This document shows, one piece after another, positions 9,696-18,729 of a DNA stretch of 64,000 bases (the first letter of the stretch is position 1; each line of letters opens with the position of its first letter). The DNA lies in NCBI RefSeq assembly GCF_040207125.1, contig NZ_CP157940.1, positions 3,720,001-3,784,000 of the forward strand, read 5' to 3'. The stretch is from Lacrimispora sp. BS-2 (GTDB lineage: Bacteria > Bacillota > Clostridia > Lachnospirales > Lachnospiraceae). The notes beneath the pieces were generated by a model that saw only the letters and a program-made list of their open reading frames with translations, made no database searches and was not told the DNA's origin. The position numbers were made by a program, and so were the translations under genes.

Positions 9696-10514
9696 TTATC
9701 CTTTTACAGAGCCTGAAGTGAGGCCGGAAATCAATTGTTTCTGCCCTAATATGAAGGCCAGGATGGAAGGGATCAGGATGATCATGGAACCGGCCATGAC
9801 CGGGCGGAAGTCCGTGGATTCCGCACCCTGAAGCATACCAAGGCCGATCTGAACGGTTCTCATGTTCACAGAATCCGTCACAAGCAGGGGCCATAAATAA
9901 TGATTCCAGCTTTGAAGGAATATGTAGATGCCCAGTGCGCCCATAGAGGGTTTTACAAGAGGAAGGGCAATGGAGCAGAAGAAACGGAAGTTGCTGCATC
10001 CGTCAATGTCCGCCGCCTCTTTTATCTCCATGGGAAGCTGAAGGAACGCCTGCCTCATGTTAAATACCGCAAAAGCGGAAGCAACGTTAGGAAGGATCAG
10101 AGCCGTATAGGTGTTCTTAAGCCCCAGGTCACAGATGATCAAGTAGTTTGCAATGATGATAGCCTGACTGGGAATCATCATGGTTGCAAGCATCAGTAAG
10201 AACAGGGCGTTCCGGCCGCGGAATTTCATCATGGAAAATGCATAGGCCGCCAAAGCTCCGGTGCCGATCTGTCCAAAAGTAACCGTACCGGACACGATCA
10301 GGGAGTTTTTGATAAAGGTAAAAAACGGGGCCAGCTGCAAGGCTTTTATGTAATTATCCGGGATCAGCTGCCGTGGCCAGAAGCCGCCGGAAAATACTTC
10401 CTTCATAGTCATCATGCTGACGTTAAAGCAATAGATAACAGGTGAGATGATGATGACAGCAAAAAGGATGTTTAAAGCATAAAGCAAATATTTTGCCAGT
10501 TTGTTTTTCATCAA
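9696..10514 (-). CDS. ABC transporter permease, MalG/UgpE type
   Basis: A 272-aa inner-membrane permease with about six membrane segments. The EAA loop that docks the ATPase is visible as EIKEAADIDGCSNFRFF followed by LPLVKPS (about residues 163-190). The N-terminal segment (LLYALNILFAVIIISPVIYCF) and the closing region (QLISGLTSGSVKG) are typical of the MalG/CUT1 subgroup. Its start overlaps the stop of the upstream permease by 4 nt (ATGA), a sign of translational coupling. It pairs with the 287-aa permease to form the membrane channel. Confidence 0.93.
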   Translation of the reverse strand: MMKNKLAKYLLYALNILFAVIIISPVIYCFNVSMMTMKEVFSGGFWPRQLIPDNYIKALQLAPFFTFIKNSLIVSGTVTFGQIGTGALAAYAFSMMKFRGRNALFLLMLATMMIPSQAIIIANYLIICDLGLKNTYTALILPNVASAFAVFNMRQAFLQLPMEIKEAADIDGCSNFRFFCSIALPLVKPSMGALGIYIFLQSWNHYLWPLLVTDSVNMRTVQIGLGMLQGAESTDFRPVMAGSMIILIPSILAFILGQKQLISGLTSGSVKG

Positions 10515-11374
10515 TAGGTCACCTTCTTTTCCAGTTTAAATTGAAGCAAGGTCAGAACCATGAGGATTATAAACAATACGATGGACTCTGCACAAGCCAT
10601 GCCGAACCGGCTGTTTATAAAGGCCTCCTGATAGATCTGGTACACAATGACGTTGGTGCTTCCCGAAGGTCCGCCCTGGGTCATCATCTTAACCTGAGCA
10701 TAAGCCTGAAGGGCGTTGATGACATTGATGATCAAAAGGAAAAACAGGGTAGGTGATATGCACGGGATGGTGATGTGCCTGTGCTTGGCATAAAATCCGG
10801 CCCCTTCAATAGCTGCGCATTCATACAGGTCTGTGGGAACGCTCTGCAAAGCGGCGGTAAGGAATATAAAGTTTAATCCGATGTTCATCCATACGGTCAC
10901 AAGGGTGACGGCACCCAACGCGTACTTAGGATCCGTCAGCCAGCCAATGTGGGTTCCTAAAACCTTATTGATAATTCCCAGACTGCTGTGGAAAATAAAC
11001 ATAAAAACAACAGAAGCTGCCGCTGCGGAAATGGCCATGGGCAGGGCATAAATGGTACGGAATAAGTTTTTCCCTTTAATGTTTTCATTGCTTATGATTG
11101 CCAGGACAAACCCTATGACAATGGAGCAGAACACGGTCATGGCTGCGTATTGAAAGGATACCAGAAGGCTGTTTTGAAAGGCCTGGGAGGTAAAGATGGA
11201 AAGATAGTTCCCAAGGCCTACAAAGGAGGAAACTGCCCCAAGGGGAGTTGTCATGGCAAAACTGAGCCAAATGGTTTTGAGGAACGGCCAAAACAGGAAG
11301 GCCGTAAAGAAAAACATGGCGGGCAATAAATACAGATAAGGTTCGATCACCCGGAAAAGACGCTTCTTTTTCAT
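10511..11374 (-). CDS. ABC transporter permease, MalF/UgpA type
   Basis: A 287-aa permease, first gene of the importer operon. It shows an N-terminal segment PYLYLLPAMFFFTAFLFWPF, five further hydrophobic stretches, and the EAA loop (YECAAIEGAGFYAKHRHITIP, split by the expected Gly) near residues 188-208. Together with the MalG-type partner it makes the heterodimeric CUT1 channel. AAAGGAGG precedes the ATG by about 9 nt. On the minus strand upstream there is a possible TTGCAT-17-TAAACT promoter around 11490-11525; I give it low weight. Confidence 0.93.
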   Translation of the reverse strand: MKKKRLFRVIEPYLYLLPAMFFFTAFLFWPFLKTIWLSFAMTTPLGAVSSFVGLGNYLSIFTSQAFQNSLLVSFQYAAMTVFCSIVIGFVLAIISNENIKGKNLFRTIYALPMAISAAAASVVFMFIFHSSLGIINKVLGTHIGWLTDPKYALGAVTLVTVWMNIGLNFIFLTAALQSVPTDLYECAAIEGAGFYAKHRHITIPCISPTLFFLLIINVINALQAYAQVKMMTQGGPSGSTNVIVYQIYQEAFINSRFGMACAESIVLFIILMVLTLLQFKLEKKVTY

Positions 11375-11853
11375 GAAAAACTTATCCTCCTTTTTCTAAA
11401 AAGAAAAAGAGAATCAGCTTTACATCCCGTTTTAGAGATAATGACGGACATGTAACCTCTGCTTTCTCTTTTTCTCTAGCAAATGTTTCATTGACGTTAG
11501 TTTATCATACCGGTTGTTATAATGCAATATATATTTGCTTGAAATAACTATAAAATTAGTGAAATTTTGATGCATTATTAACGAACGAAAAGAAAATATG
11601 AATTAAATTCTATAATAAACAAAGATAAAATAAAGATAAATTATACTTAATACACAATGACAAGCCCTGGCGGCCCGACAGCTTCGGGAGCAGGAAGGAA
11701 TAAATAGCTGTCGACCCGGTCTTCTGGATTTAAAAATAGCCGCAAAACCTTACGAAACCAGAATGGCTATTCACAAACGCCTGGGGATGAGGTATAATAA
11801 GCCTATTGCATCGCAATCTGAAATTGAAATGAAAGAAAGATGGGGGATTGTAT
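11375..11853. other. Intergenic region with hairpins and divergent control signals
   Basis: This 479-bp gap separates the divergent importer operon and the cell-wall-binding protein gene. The left half is AT-rich. At 11655-11767 there are two inverted repeats: CGACAGCT (11676-11683) with AGCTGTCG (11706-11713), and AATAGCC (11735-11741) with GGCTATT (11765-11771). They could form a structured leader or an independent small RNA. I tried to fit cyclic-di-GMP and other common riboswitches and could not. Confidence 0.5.
11770..11798 (+). promoter_or_regulatory. Sigma-A promoter of the cell-wall-binding protein gene
   Basis: TTCACA at 11770-11775 and TATAAT at 11793-11798 are separated by exactly 17 bp. 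A transcript would start near 11805, about 50 nt before the ATG at 11854. Confidence 0.75.
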
Positions 11854-12807
11854 ATGAATTGTAAGAAAATCTTGTCACTGGTGCTCGCTGTGACTATGAC
11901 AACAGGGCTTAACTGCATGACTTCCATGGCAGCATCCAGAAAGAAAATCACAACGGTGAACTTAACCGTCACTGCAAATATTGTACCGGGAGGCACGATA
12001 TCTGACCAGCAGGCTGAGATAACGTCCAAGAGCAACAAGATTGATGTGGGAGAGTATGAATTTACCAACAGCGGCTTTCAGTGGTATGAGAACGATGTAC
12101 CAAGAATGGAAGTAAAGCTGTATGCCCAGGAAGGATATTATTTTTCCGTAACAGAATCCGGTTTCACCATTGACAGAGGAACCTTTGTAAAGCAGGCAAG
12201 GGAAGATTTCAGCCAGACGCTGACGCTGACTATAGATCTTCCCAAGGTCGGTGAGTTTACCCAGGCCATAGAAAGTGCGTCATGGGGCTCTAAAACCCTG
12301 GCTGTCTGGAGTCCTGCAGCTGGAGCAGGAAGTTATGAAGTGAAGGTATACCGTGACGGAAAGCACACGGGAGGAGTAAAGACCGCCGTGGGAACGAGCC
12401 TGGATCTGGCTGAGTCCATGGGAAAGGTTGGAAACTATACCTTTAAGGTGCGGCCTGTCAATAAACAAAATGCTGAGAATAAAGGTGACTGGGTGGAGTC
12501 CTCCGCCAATTACGTTGATGAGGTGGCCGCAGGGCAAAACCGTACATTCAGCCAAAGCGGAGGCGGCTGGAATCAGGATGGAACCGGCTGGTGGTATGCA
12601 AACAACGACGGAAGCTATCCGGCTAACATCTGGCAGAATATCAATGGACAGTGGTATTTCTTCAATGAGAAGGGCTATATGGTTACAGGATGGATTGCCT
12701 GGAACGGGAAACAGTATTTCTGCGACCTTGCAGGCGGACAGATGCTGGTGAACACCATCACCCCTGATGGGGCTAAGGTTGGAGCCGACGGAGCGAAACT
12801 TCCGTAG
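11854..12807 (+). CDS. Secreted protein with C-terminal choline-binding-type cell-wall repeats
   Basis: A 317-aa exported protein. The ATG at 11854 is chosen because GGGGG lies 7 nt upstream; a TTG two codons earlier is too close. A signal peptide (MNCKKILSLVLAVTMTTG, then Ala-rich cleavage region SMAAS) is followed by a beta-rich region of about 110 residues and a fibronectin-like stretch (SYEVKVYRDGK...YTFKVRPVN, about 150-205). The C-terminus carries aromatic cell-wall-binding repeats (GWWYANNDGSYPANIWQ, GQWYFFNEKGYMVTGWI, GKQYFCD). No catalytic domain is recognisable, so it is probably a surface adhesin or scaffold; ligand unknown. Confidence 0.85.
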   Translation: MNCKKILSLVLAVTMTTGLNCMTSMAASRKKITTVNLTVTANIVPGGTISDQQAEITSKSNKIDVGEYEFTNSGFQWYENDVPRMEVKLYAQEGYYFSVTESGFTIDRGTFVKQAREDFSQTLTLTIDLPKVGEFTQAIESASWGSKTLAVWSPAAGAGSYEVKVYRDGKHTGGVKTAVGTSLDLAESMGKVGNYTFKVRPVNKQNAENKGDWVESSANYVDEVAAGQNRTFSQSGGGWNQDGTGWWYANNDGSYPANIWQNINGQWYFFNEKGYMVTGWIAWNGKQYFCDLAGGQMLVNTITPDGAKVGADGAKLP

Positions 12808-12815
12808 GATTAATT

Positions 12816-12850
12816 AAAAAGGCGGACTGCTTTTTGCGGTCCGCCTTTTT
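12816..12850 (+). terminator. Rho-independent terminator
   Basis: Arms 12816-12827 and 12839-12850 pair over 12 bp (GGCGGAC core) with an 11-nt loop, and the right arm ends in TTTTT. It closes the cell-wall-binding protein transcript. Confidence 0.88.
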
Positions 12851-12932
12851 GAACCCTGGAGCCTGGCCCTTTTAAAAATACTTGTAGGATTAAAGATTCT
12901 ATCATATAATAACAAGGCGGAGGCAGACAGGA

Positions 12933-14024
12933 ATGGCAGAAAAAAAGATAAGAAAATTTTATAAGCGGGTATTGGCGGCGGCGGCAGTCCTCCTGGTTTT
13001 TTGTATGGCAGGATGCAGCCCAACTGCAAGCTCTTTTCCATTAACCCAGGGACAATTGGGAAATGAGACGGGTACGGATCTAAAGGTGCATTTTATTGAT
13101 GTGGGCCAGGGAGACAGCACCTTAGTAGAAAAAGACGGGCATTACATGCTGATAGACGCAGGAGAACGGGACCAGGGCGAGACAGTTGCTTCCTATCTGG
13201 AGAAGCAGGGAGTGAAGAAGCTGGATTACGTGATCGGGACCCATCCCCATTCTGACCATATCGGCGGGCTGGAGACAGTTATCCGGAAGTTTGATGTTCA
13301 AAAGGTATTTTTGCCGGAAAAAGAACATACCACAAAGGTTTATGAACGCCTGCTTGATGCGATAGCGGATAAAAATTTAAAAATCACCCTTCCTGAACCA
13401 GGGGACAGCTACACCTTAGGAGATGCAGCGTTCCAGATCATCGCTCCCAACAGGGATTATGGGAATGATCTGAATAATTGGTCCATAGGTCTGCGGCTGG
13501 TTTATGGAAATAACAGCTTTGTCTTATGCGGAGATGCAGAAAAAGATGCAGAAAAGGATATGGTGGCAAACGGCTTTCCTTTAAAGGCCGACGTGCTGAA
13601 GCTTTCCCATCATGGAAGTTCCACCTCATCATCCGAAAGCTTTATGGATCAGGTTGATCCGGAATATGGAGTGATTTCCTGCGGAAAGAACAATGATTAT
13701 GGTCATCCTCACAAGGAAGTCCTGAATATGCTGAAAAAACGGAACATTAAGGCTTTGCGGACGGACCAGCTTGGAACCATAGTGGCAGTGAGTGACGGAT
13801 CAAAGGTAACATTCCCGGAAATCAAGGAAGGAACTGGCGGAGACAGGACACAAAATACGGCAGCAGACCAGGATTATGTAATAAATACCAACACCAAAAA
13901 ATTTCACCTGCCGGACTGCAAGTCGGCAGCTTCCATGAAGGAAGAGAACCGGAAGACCTATAAGGGCTCCAGAGAGGAACTGATACAGATGGGATATGAG
14001 CCGTGCCAAAGCTGCAACCCTTAG
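12933..14024 (+). CDS. ComEC/Rec2-like MBL-fold metallohydrolase lipoprotein
   Basis: A 363-aa protein with a lipoprotein signal (VFCMAGC lipobox near residue 28) and a metallo-beta-lactamase domain: VGQGDSTLV near residue 54, the zinc motif THPHSDHIGG near 103-112, then CGDAEKDAE and LSHHGSS further on. This is the stand-alone version of the ComEC C-terminal domain. After about residue 310 a small domain follows with KFHLPDC and a final PCQSC (two Cys pairs and a His), probably a metal-binding module seen at the end of several secreted nucleases. The next gene is a DUF3006 protein, the usual partner. An extracellular nuclease or phosphodiesterase role is plausible, not shown. Confidence 0.88.
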   Translation: MAEKKIRKFYKRVLAAAAVLLVFCMAGCSPTASSFPLTQGQLGNETGTDLKVHFIDVGQGDSTLVEKDGHYMLIDAGERDQGETVASYLEKQGVKKLDYVIGTHPHSDHIGGLETVIRKFDVQKVFLPEKEHTTKVYERLLDAIADKNLKITLPEPGDSYTLGDAAFQIIAPNRDYGNDLNNWSIGLRLVYGNNSFVLCGDAEKDAEKDMVANGFPLKADVLKLSHHGSSTSSSESFMDQVDPEYGVISCGKNNDYGHPHKEVLNMLKKRNIKALRTDQLGTIVAVSDGSKVTFPEIKEGTGGDRTQNTAADQDYVINTNTKKFHLPDCKSAASMKEENRKTYKGSREELIQMGYEPCQSCNP

Positions 14025-14051
14025 CCTGGCACAGAAGGAAGGGAAAAGGTT

Positions 14052-14264
14052 ATGAAGTATACCATTGACAGAATCGGGGAAAAGATCGTTATCTGTGAGG
14101 ATGAAAACGGAGATATGGTAAAGGTTCAGGCTGCCGCACTGCCTGAAGGCGTAAGAGAGGGAGATATCCTTACAGAGGCTGATGGGACGTGGACTCTTGA
14201 GAAAGAAGAGACGGAGAGGCGCAGGCAGAGGATACGGGAAAAGCTTAGAGGTCTGACAGAATAA
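14052..14264 (+). CDS. DUF3006 domain-containing protein
   Basis: A 70-aa acidic/basic protein with the DUF3006 pattern (YTIDRIGEKIVICEDENG, then LPEGVREGDIL). It follows the ComEC-like metallohydrolase by 27 nt and precedes the exonuclease by 18 nt, so the three are probably one operon. DUF3006 genes very often sit beside MBL-fold hydrolases; their function is not known. The C-terminal 20 residues are highly charged (KEETERRRQRIREK), suggesting nucleic-acid or partner binding, which is only inference. Confidence 0.88.
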   Translation: MKYTIDRIGEKIVICEDENGDMVKVQAAALPEGVREGDILTEADGTWTLEKEETERRRQRIREKLRGLTE

Positions 14265-14282
14265 AGGATTAAAGAGTGAAAA

Positions 14283-15275
14283 ATGGAGAATTATATTGTA
14301 CTGGATCTGGAATGGAACCAGAGTGCCGGAGGGAAGGAGGAGACGGTAGAACGCCTTCCCTTTGAAATCATAGAGATCGGGGCAGTAAAGCTAAATGAGG
14401 CCCTGGAAGAAGTAGAAGAATTTAAGCGGCTTATAAAACCTCAGGTTTATCCGGAGCTTCATGAAAAGATTTTAGAAGTGACCCACATGGATGAAAAGAC
14501 CCTGATGGAAGAGGGCCGGAACTTTGAGGAAGCCGTAAAGGAATTCCTTATGTGGTGCGGAGAGGACGCTGTGTTCTGCACCTGGGGGTCCATGGACTTA
14601 ACGGAGCTGCAGCGGAATATTGCTTATTATGGAATTCCAAATCCATTTCCCAAGCCCTTTCTCTACTATGATGTACAAAAGCTTTACAGCCTGCTTTATG
14701 GAGACGGCAGGGATAGGCAGTCCCTTGACATTGCAGTTTTAGAGCTGCAGGTCATGGAGGAACGGCCTTTTCACCGGGCCCTTGACGATGCCCATTATAC
14801 CGGGCGGGTTATGAATCAAATGGATTTTGAAAGGGTCCGGGAATACTGGTCAACGGATTATTACCGTCTGCCGGAGAATAAAGAGGAAGAGGTATATCTG
14901 GTATTTCCCGGGTATTCCAAATACATCTCAAGGCCCTTTGATACAAAACAGGATGCCATTGGGGACAAAACCGTTACGGATTTAATCTGCTGCAAGTGCA
15001 ACCGGATGCTGAGAAAAAAAATCAGATGGTTTTCCGTGAACCAGAAGTTTTACACGGCTCTTGGATGCTGTCCTGAGCATGGAAATGTAAAGGGCAAGAT
15101 CCGCATGAGGCGGACCGATGACGGACGTGTCTACGTAGTTAAGACCATGAGGCTGGTGGGAGAGGAAGACGTCCGGGAGATTTACGAAAAAAAGGAAGAG
15201 ACCAGAAAAAGACGGGTGGAAAAAACGAAAACCCGAAAGCATAATAAAAAGAAGGGGGATTCCCCCCTTTCCTAA
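14283..15275 (+). CDS. DEDDh-type 3'-5' exonuclease (KapD-like)
   Basis: A 330-aa exonuclease. Catalytic acidic residues are visible in the expected order: YIVLDLEWNQ (residues 4-13, Asp/Glu), a central TWGSMDLTEL, and FHRALDDAHYTGRV (about 165-178) with the His and final Asp of DEDDh enzymes. The last 130 residues contain a possible zinc ribbon (LICCKCNRM ... LGCCPEH) and a very basic tail. Members act on RNA or DNA 3' ends; KapD is one named relative. The gene ends 4 nt inside the convergent response-regulator gene, and a GGGGG/CCCCC hairpin sits in its last codons. Confidence 0.87.
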   Translation: MENYIVLDLEWNQSAGGKEETVERLPFEIIEIGAVKLNEALEEVEEFKRLIKPQVYPELHEKILEVTHMDEKTLMEEGRNFEEAVKEFLMWCGEDAVFCTWGSMDLTELQRNIAYYGIPNPFPKPFLYYDVQKLYSLLYGDGRDRQSLDIAVLELQVMEERPFHRALDDAHYTGRVMNQMDFERVREYWSTDYYRLPENKEEEVYLVFPGYSKYISRPFDTKQDAIGDKTVTDLICCKCNRMLRKKIRWFSVNQKFYTALGCCPEHGNVKGKIRMRRTDDGRVYVVKTMRLVGEEDVREIYEKKEETRKRRVEKTKTRKHNKKKGDSPLS

Positions 15276-15982
15276 ATCTCGCTTTCCTTCATTCGGTATC
15301 CAACCCCGATTTCCGTGAAGATATACTTTGGCTCTGCCGGATTGTTTTCTATTTTTCTGCGGATATGGGCCATATTGACGCGGAGAATCTGATTGTTGCT
15401 GTCTGCGTAAGGTCCCCAGATGTGGCTGATAATGTAGTCATAGGTCAGGACCTTGCCGGAGTTTTCCGCAAGAAGGGAAACCAGCTTGTATTCGATCTGT
15501 GTCAAATGAATCTTATGTCCGCCAAGTGTGACAAGGCGCTTGGCAAAATCAATAAACAGGTATTCATTCTTGTAAGGGGTAGGTATGACAGAACCATCTA
15601 CGGTACTGACGGTAGGCCTTCCGTGGCGCAAAGCAGTGCGGATCCGGGCTAAAAGCTCACTGGTTCCAAAGGGCTTTGTGATATAATCATCGGCGCCAAA
15701 ATCAAGAGCAGCCACTTTTTCATGCTCCTGGGTCCTGGCGGAAATGACTATAATGGGAATCGAAGTCCAGCTTCGGACGCTTTTAATGATATCGATTCCA
15801 TCCAGATCAGGAAGCCCTAAGTCCAAAAGAATCACATCAGGGCAAAGGGAATTGATCAGAGCCAGTCCATCCCGCCCGTTATAGGCGGTATTTACTTTAT
15901 AATCATGTCTTTCCAACACGCTTTCAATAAAGTTGCAGATATTCTTTTCGTCTTCAATCATGACGATTGTAAACTTACTCAT
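15272..15982 (-). CDS. kdpE: KdpE-like response regulator
   Basis: A 236-aa OmpR/PhoB-family regulator. The receiver domain (residues 3-117) has the acidic pair EDE, phospho-acceptor Asp in DVILLDLGLPDLDG, the switch Ser/Thr in VISAR and Lys in DYITKPFG. The C-terminal winged helix ends with VGVGYRM-type residues (EIGVGYRM). Sequence flavour, especially HKIHLTQIEYKLVSLLAENSGK split by HTH boundaries, matches KdpE. I prefer the second ATG (MSKFTIVMIEDE) because AGGGGAGA is placed about 8 nt before it. It overlaps the kinase gene by 8 nt. No kdpFABC operon is in the window, so the targets are elsewhere. Confidence 0.85.
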   Translation of the reverse strand: MSKFTIVMIEDEKNICNFIESVLERHDYKVNTAYNGRDGLALINSLCPDVILLDLGLPDLDGIDIIKSVRSWTSIPIIVISARTQEHEKVAALDFGADDYITKPFGTSELLARIRTALRHGRPTVSTVDGSVIPTPYKNEYLFIDFAKRLVTLGGHKIHLTQIEYKLVSLLAENSGKVLTYDYIISHIWGPYADSNNQILRVNMAHIRRKIENNPAEPKYIFTEIGVGYRMKESEI

Positions 15983-17066
15983 AAGCATTCTCCCCTAATG
16001 GTAATGTAAATGTTAAAACAGCGCCATGTTCTTCATTGGCGGCTGTAATTTTTCCGTCGTGGGCAGTTACAATGGCTTTGCAGATAGAAAGCCCGATTCC
16101 CATTCCCTTATGGGAATCATAGCTGCTGTTGGGTGATGAGGTATAACCGTCAAATAAAGTCTCCAGCCGTTCCGGAGAGATTCCCACACCGTGATCCCGG
16201 ATCTGAAACCAGGCATATCCATCCTCTACGAAGATCGATAAGCTGATGGGGTCCGTTGAATTGGAATGATAAACGGCATTTTCCAGAAGATTTATAATAA
16301 CCTGTTCAATTAAAGTGGCATCCATTGGAACCATGATAAACTCATCCGGTACGGTCACATGGACAATGGGTCCTGGCAGCCTTTTGTGAAATCGCTCAAT
16401 GGCTTCGGAGGCCACCTCTTCCAGCGGCTCCAGGCGCTTTAAAACCTGAGCCCCGGTATCCCGGATCCTGGTGACACTGAGCAGATTTTCTACCATATTT
16501 AAGAGCCAGTTGGCATCTTCCCGTATATTGGAGACCAGGCTGTTTTTTTCTGCCTCCGGTATGGTGCCTGAGTTTTCCAGGTATGTGCTGCTGGCACCGA
16601 TGATTCCTGTGAGGGGAGTTCGAAGGTCATGGGAAATAGCCCGTAAGAGGTTTGCCCTTAAGGCCTCCTTTTCCGCTTCCATTAACATCTTTTCCCTATC
16701 GTTTAAGATACGGCTCTGCTCCTTTAAATGGGTCGTAGTAGCGCTTGTAATGGTTGAAATGATTAACAGTGCCATGAAGGTAATGGGGTATCCTTCCATT
16801 GTAAAGTTAAACGCCATATATGGATAAGTAAATACGAAGTTTACACAGATCACGCTGATAAAGGATGCAATAACTCCCGGTATATAGCCGGTGGAATAGC
16901 GGGAGATCAAAACAACTGCCATCATATAGATGATTCCTACATTGTTAGTATATCCTCCCAGTATGTGCATCATATAGGAAAGGATGGTGGCAAACAGGAG
17001 GGAAATAGAGGTGATTATAAAATTTCGAAGCAGATCCCTTTTGGATATAATTTTATGTTTTCTCAT
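15975..17066 (-). CDS. KdpD-type sensor histidine kinase lacking the N-terminal KdpD/USP domains
   Basis: A 363-aa membrane kinase. Four hydrophobic segments (about residues 12-110, DUF4118-type as in KdpD) are followed by a dimerisation helix with the phospho-acceptor His in RAISHDLRTPLTGI (about residue 146) and an ATPase domain with N box VIINLLENAVYHS, G1 IRDHGVGIS and G2 GMGIGLSICKAI. The large cytoplasmic KdpD and universal-stress domains that precede the membrane part in classical KdpD are absent, and the ATG at 17066 shows this is the natural start. The signal it senses cannot be stated; potassium or turgor sensing is only suggested by homology. Confidence 0.9.
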   Translation of the reverse strand: MRKHKIISKRDLLRNFIITSISLLFATILSYMMHILGGYTNNVGIIYMMAVVLISRYSTGYIPGVIASFISVICVNFVFTYPYMAFNFTMEGYPITFMALLIISTITSATTTHLKEQSRILNDREKMLMEAEKEALRANLLRAISHDLRTPLTGIIGASSTYLENSGTIPEAEKNSLVSNIREDANWLLNMVENLLSVTRIRDTGAQVLKRLEPLEEVASEAIERFHKRLPGPIVHVTVPDEFIMVPMDATLIEQVIINLLENAVYHSNSTDPISLSIFVEDGYAWFQIRDHGVGISPERLETLFDGYTSSPNSSYDSHKGMGIGLSICKAIVTAHDGKITAANEEHGAVLTFTLPLGENAYE

Positions 17067-17083
17067 AGAATACCCCTTGTTAT

Positions 17084-18643
17084 CTAACGAAATTTGAAAC
17101 GGCCTCCCCGCCGTCCTTTCCGTTTTGATGAATAGGAACTGCGCCTTTGTTCCAGAATGCTGTTGAATTCATCGGCTGAAACACCGGAGTCCCGAAGGCG
17201 TTTCATGCGCTGCTCCCGCCTTATAAGGAAATCCTGCTCTTCCCTGTGTTTCCGGTATATGAAAAATGCTGCTGCACATCCGATTAAAGCGATTGCTCCC
17301 ACGCTTCCTAATATAAGCCAGGCGGCTAAGGGGATCTCAAAGGGCCTTAAAGCCTTTTCCCGGTAATCTTCCGTTTCCTTTTCCGGACGTTTTCCGGAAG
17401 GGTTTACGGAAGTCTGGGCGGCAGACGGGTCCAAAGCCTCGCCGGACTGGGAATCGGTTTCGGCATGAGGGATGGCGGCCATCCTGGTTTCTGCTTCCTT
17501 GTTCTGGAATAAGGCGTCATTTACCTCCAGGAAGGTACTGCCTACGACCCGGTCATTATAACGGTAGTTTATTTTTGCGATGGCATTTTCAGGGTCGCCT
17601 GATGAAATATCATAGCTGAGTTCTGCCTTTGCATCTGAAAAGTTTGCCGTTTTAGGAAGGATGATCCTGCTGTCAGGATCTAAAACCAGGGCCTCCGGTC
17701 TGGTGATAGACAGTCCGCTGAAATTTAAGTCGCTGGTAACGGAGCTGTATGTTTTTTCGTAATCCGCAGCTTTTAAGGAAACAAAGCTTTCAAAACCGAA
17801 ATTTAAAAGATTTTTAGTGTCCGTCCAATACTGAGGAGTGGATCCCTTTAAGATTACGGTAATCAGCTTCATTCCGTTTTTTTCCGCACAGGTTACCAGG
17901 GTATTACCGGCCAGCGTGGTGTAGCCTGTTTTGCCGCCGATGATGCCCGGATAGTAGAAAGGAGTGCTTTTTCGCATCATTTTATGGCCAGGATAGATGG
18001 AAAGCCCTTCTTTGTTGATGGAGTTAGGCGGAAGCTTATAATAGGTTGTGGAATCGATTTCTTCAAAAACAGGATTATTAAATGCTGCTCTTGCAATGAG
18101 GGCCATGTCGTAAGGGGAAGTATAATGCTCCGGGTCATTTAAGCCGCTTGGATTGGAAAAGTGGGTATTGGTACATCCAAGCTCCTTTGCACGGACGTTC
18201 ATCATATCGGCAAAGGCTTCGGTACTTCCAGCCACATGCTCTGCAAGGGCGTTGGCTGATTCATTGGCTGATTTAAGCAGCAGGGCATATAAGCAGTCCT
18301 TAACAGACAGCTTGTCCCCTTCATTGATTCCGGCATTACTGCTTCCTGATTCCACGTTAAATACGGCGTTATGGGAAAATGTTACTGTTTCATCAAGACT
18401 GCATTTTTCAATGACTAAAAGCGCAGTCATGACCTTTGTAATGCTGGCCGGAAAATATTCGTTGTGTATGTTCTGGCCCCACAGCACGGTTCCGGTGTCT
18501 GCATCCATCAGAATGGCTCCCTGCGCCTGGACCGACGGGCCGGAAGGCCAGTCTGCGGCCCCCATAGAAGTTCTGGTAAAGGAGGAAGTAAAAAAGAGCA
18601 GGCACAGAAAAAATATAAAATTTTTTTTAAAAAATTGAGTCAT
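17084..18643 (-). CDS. D-alanyl-D-alanine carboxypeptidase (DacF/PBP5 family)
   Basis: A 519-aa serine carboxypeptidase that trims the terminal D-Ala of peptidoglycan stems. All three catalytic motifs are seen: SxxK in PASITKVM (about residue 60), SxN in KSANESAN (about 122) and KTG in GGKTGYTT (about 235). A signal peptide opens the protein, and after a Ser/Thr/Pro-rich linker a C-terminal membrane helix (LAAWLILGSVGAIALIGCAA, about 460-480) anchors it, followed by an unusually basic cytoplasmic tail (SSKRKGRRGGRFKFR). The second ATG (MTQFFKKN) is preferred because GGAGAG lies upstream of it. Gap of 17 nt to the kinase gene suggests co-transcription. Confidence 0.93.
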   Translation of the reverse strand: MTQFFKKNFIFFLCLLFFTSSFTRTSMGAADWPSGPSVQAQGAILMDADTGTVLWGQNIHNEYFPASITKVMTALLVIEKCSLDETVTFSHNAVFNVESGSSNAGINEGDKLSVKDCLYALLLKSANESANALAEHVAGSTEAFADMMNVRAKELGCTNTHFSNPSGLNDPEHYTSPYDMALIARAAFNNPVFEEIDSTTYYKLPPNSINKEGLSIYPGHKMMRKSTPFYYPGIIGGKTGYTTLAGNTLVTCAEKNGMKLITVILKGSTPQYWTDTKNLLNFGFESFVSLKAADYEKTYSSVTSDLNFSGLSITRPEALVLDPDSRIILPKTANFSDAKAELSYDISSGDPENAIAKINYRYNDRVVGSTFLEVNDALFQNKEAETRMAAIPHAETDSQSGEALDPSAAQTSVNPSGKRPEKETEDYREKALRPFEIPLAAWLILGSVGAIALIGCAAAFFIYRKHREEQDFLIRREQRMKRLRDSGVSADEFNSILEQRRSSYSSKRKGRRGGRFKFR

Positions 18644-18729
18644 ATTGAGTAATCTCTCCATAAGCTTTCATTCGGTTTCAGACAATACTTCAATCTACAG
18701 TATAGGTTATTTGCTGTTACAAGTAAAGA

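Noticed and set aside
9631..9999. Upstream extension of the substrate-binding protein by 123 residues
   Set aside because: No ribosome site or signal peptide at the longer start, and it overlaps the permease gene; AGGAGG before the inner ATG decides the start.
11655..11771. Cyclic-di-GMP (GEMM) riboswitch
   Set aside because: The conserved GEMM core and GAAA-loop pattern could not be aligned, although the downstream gene type would suit it.
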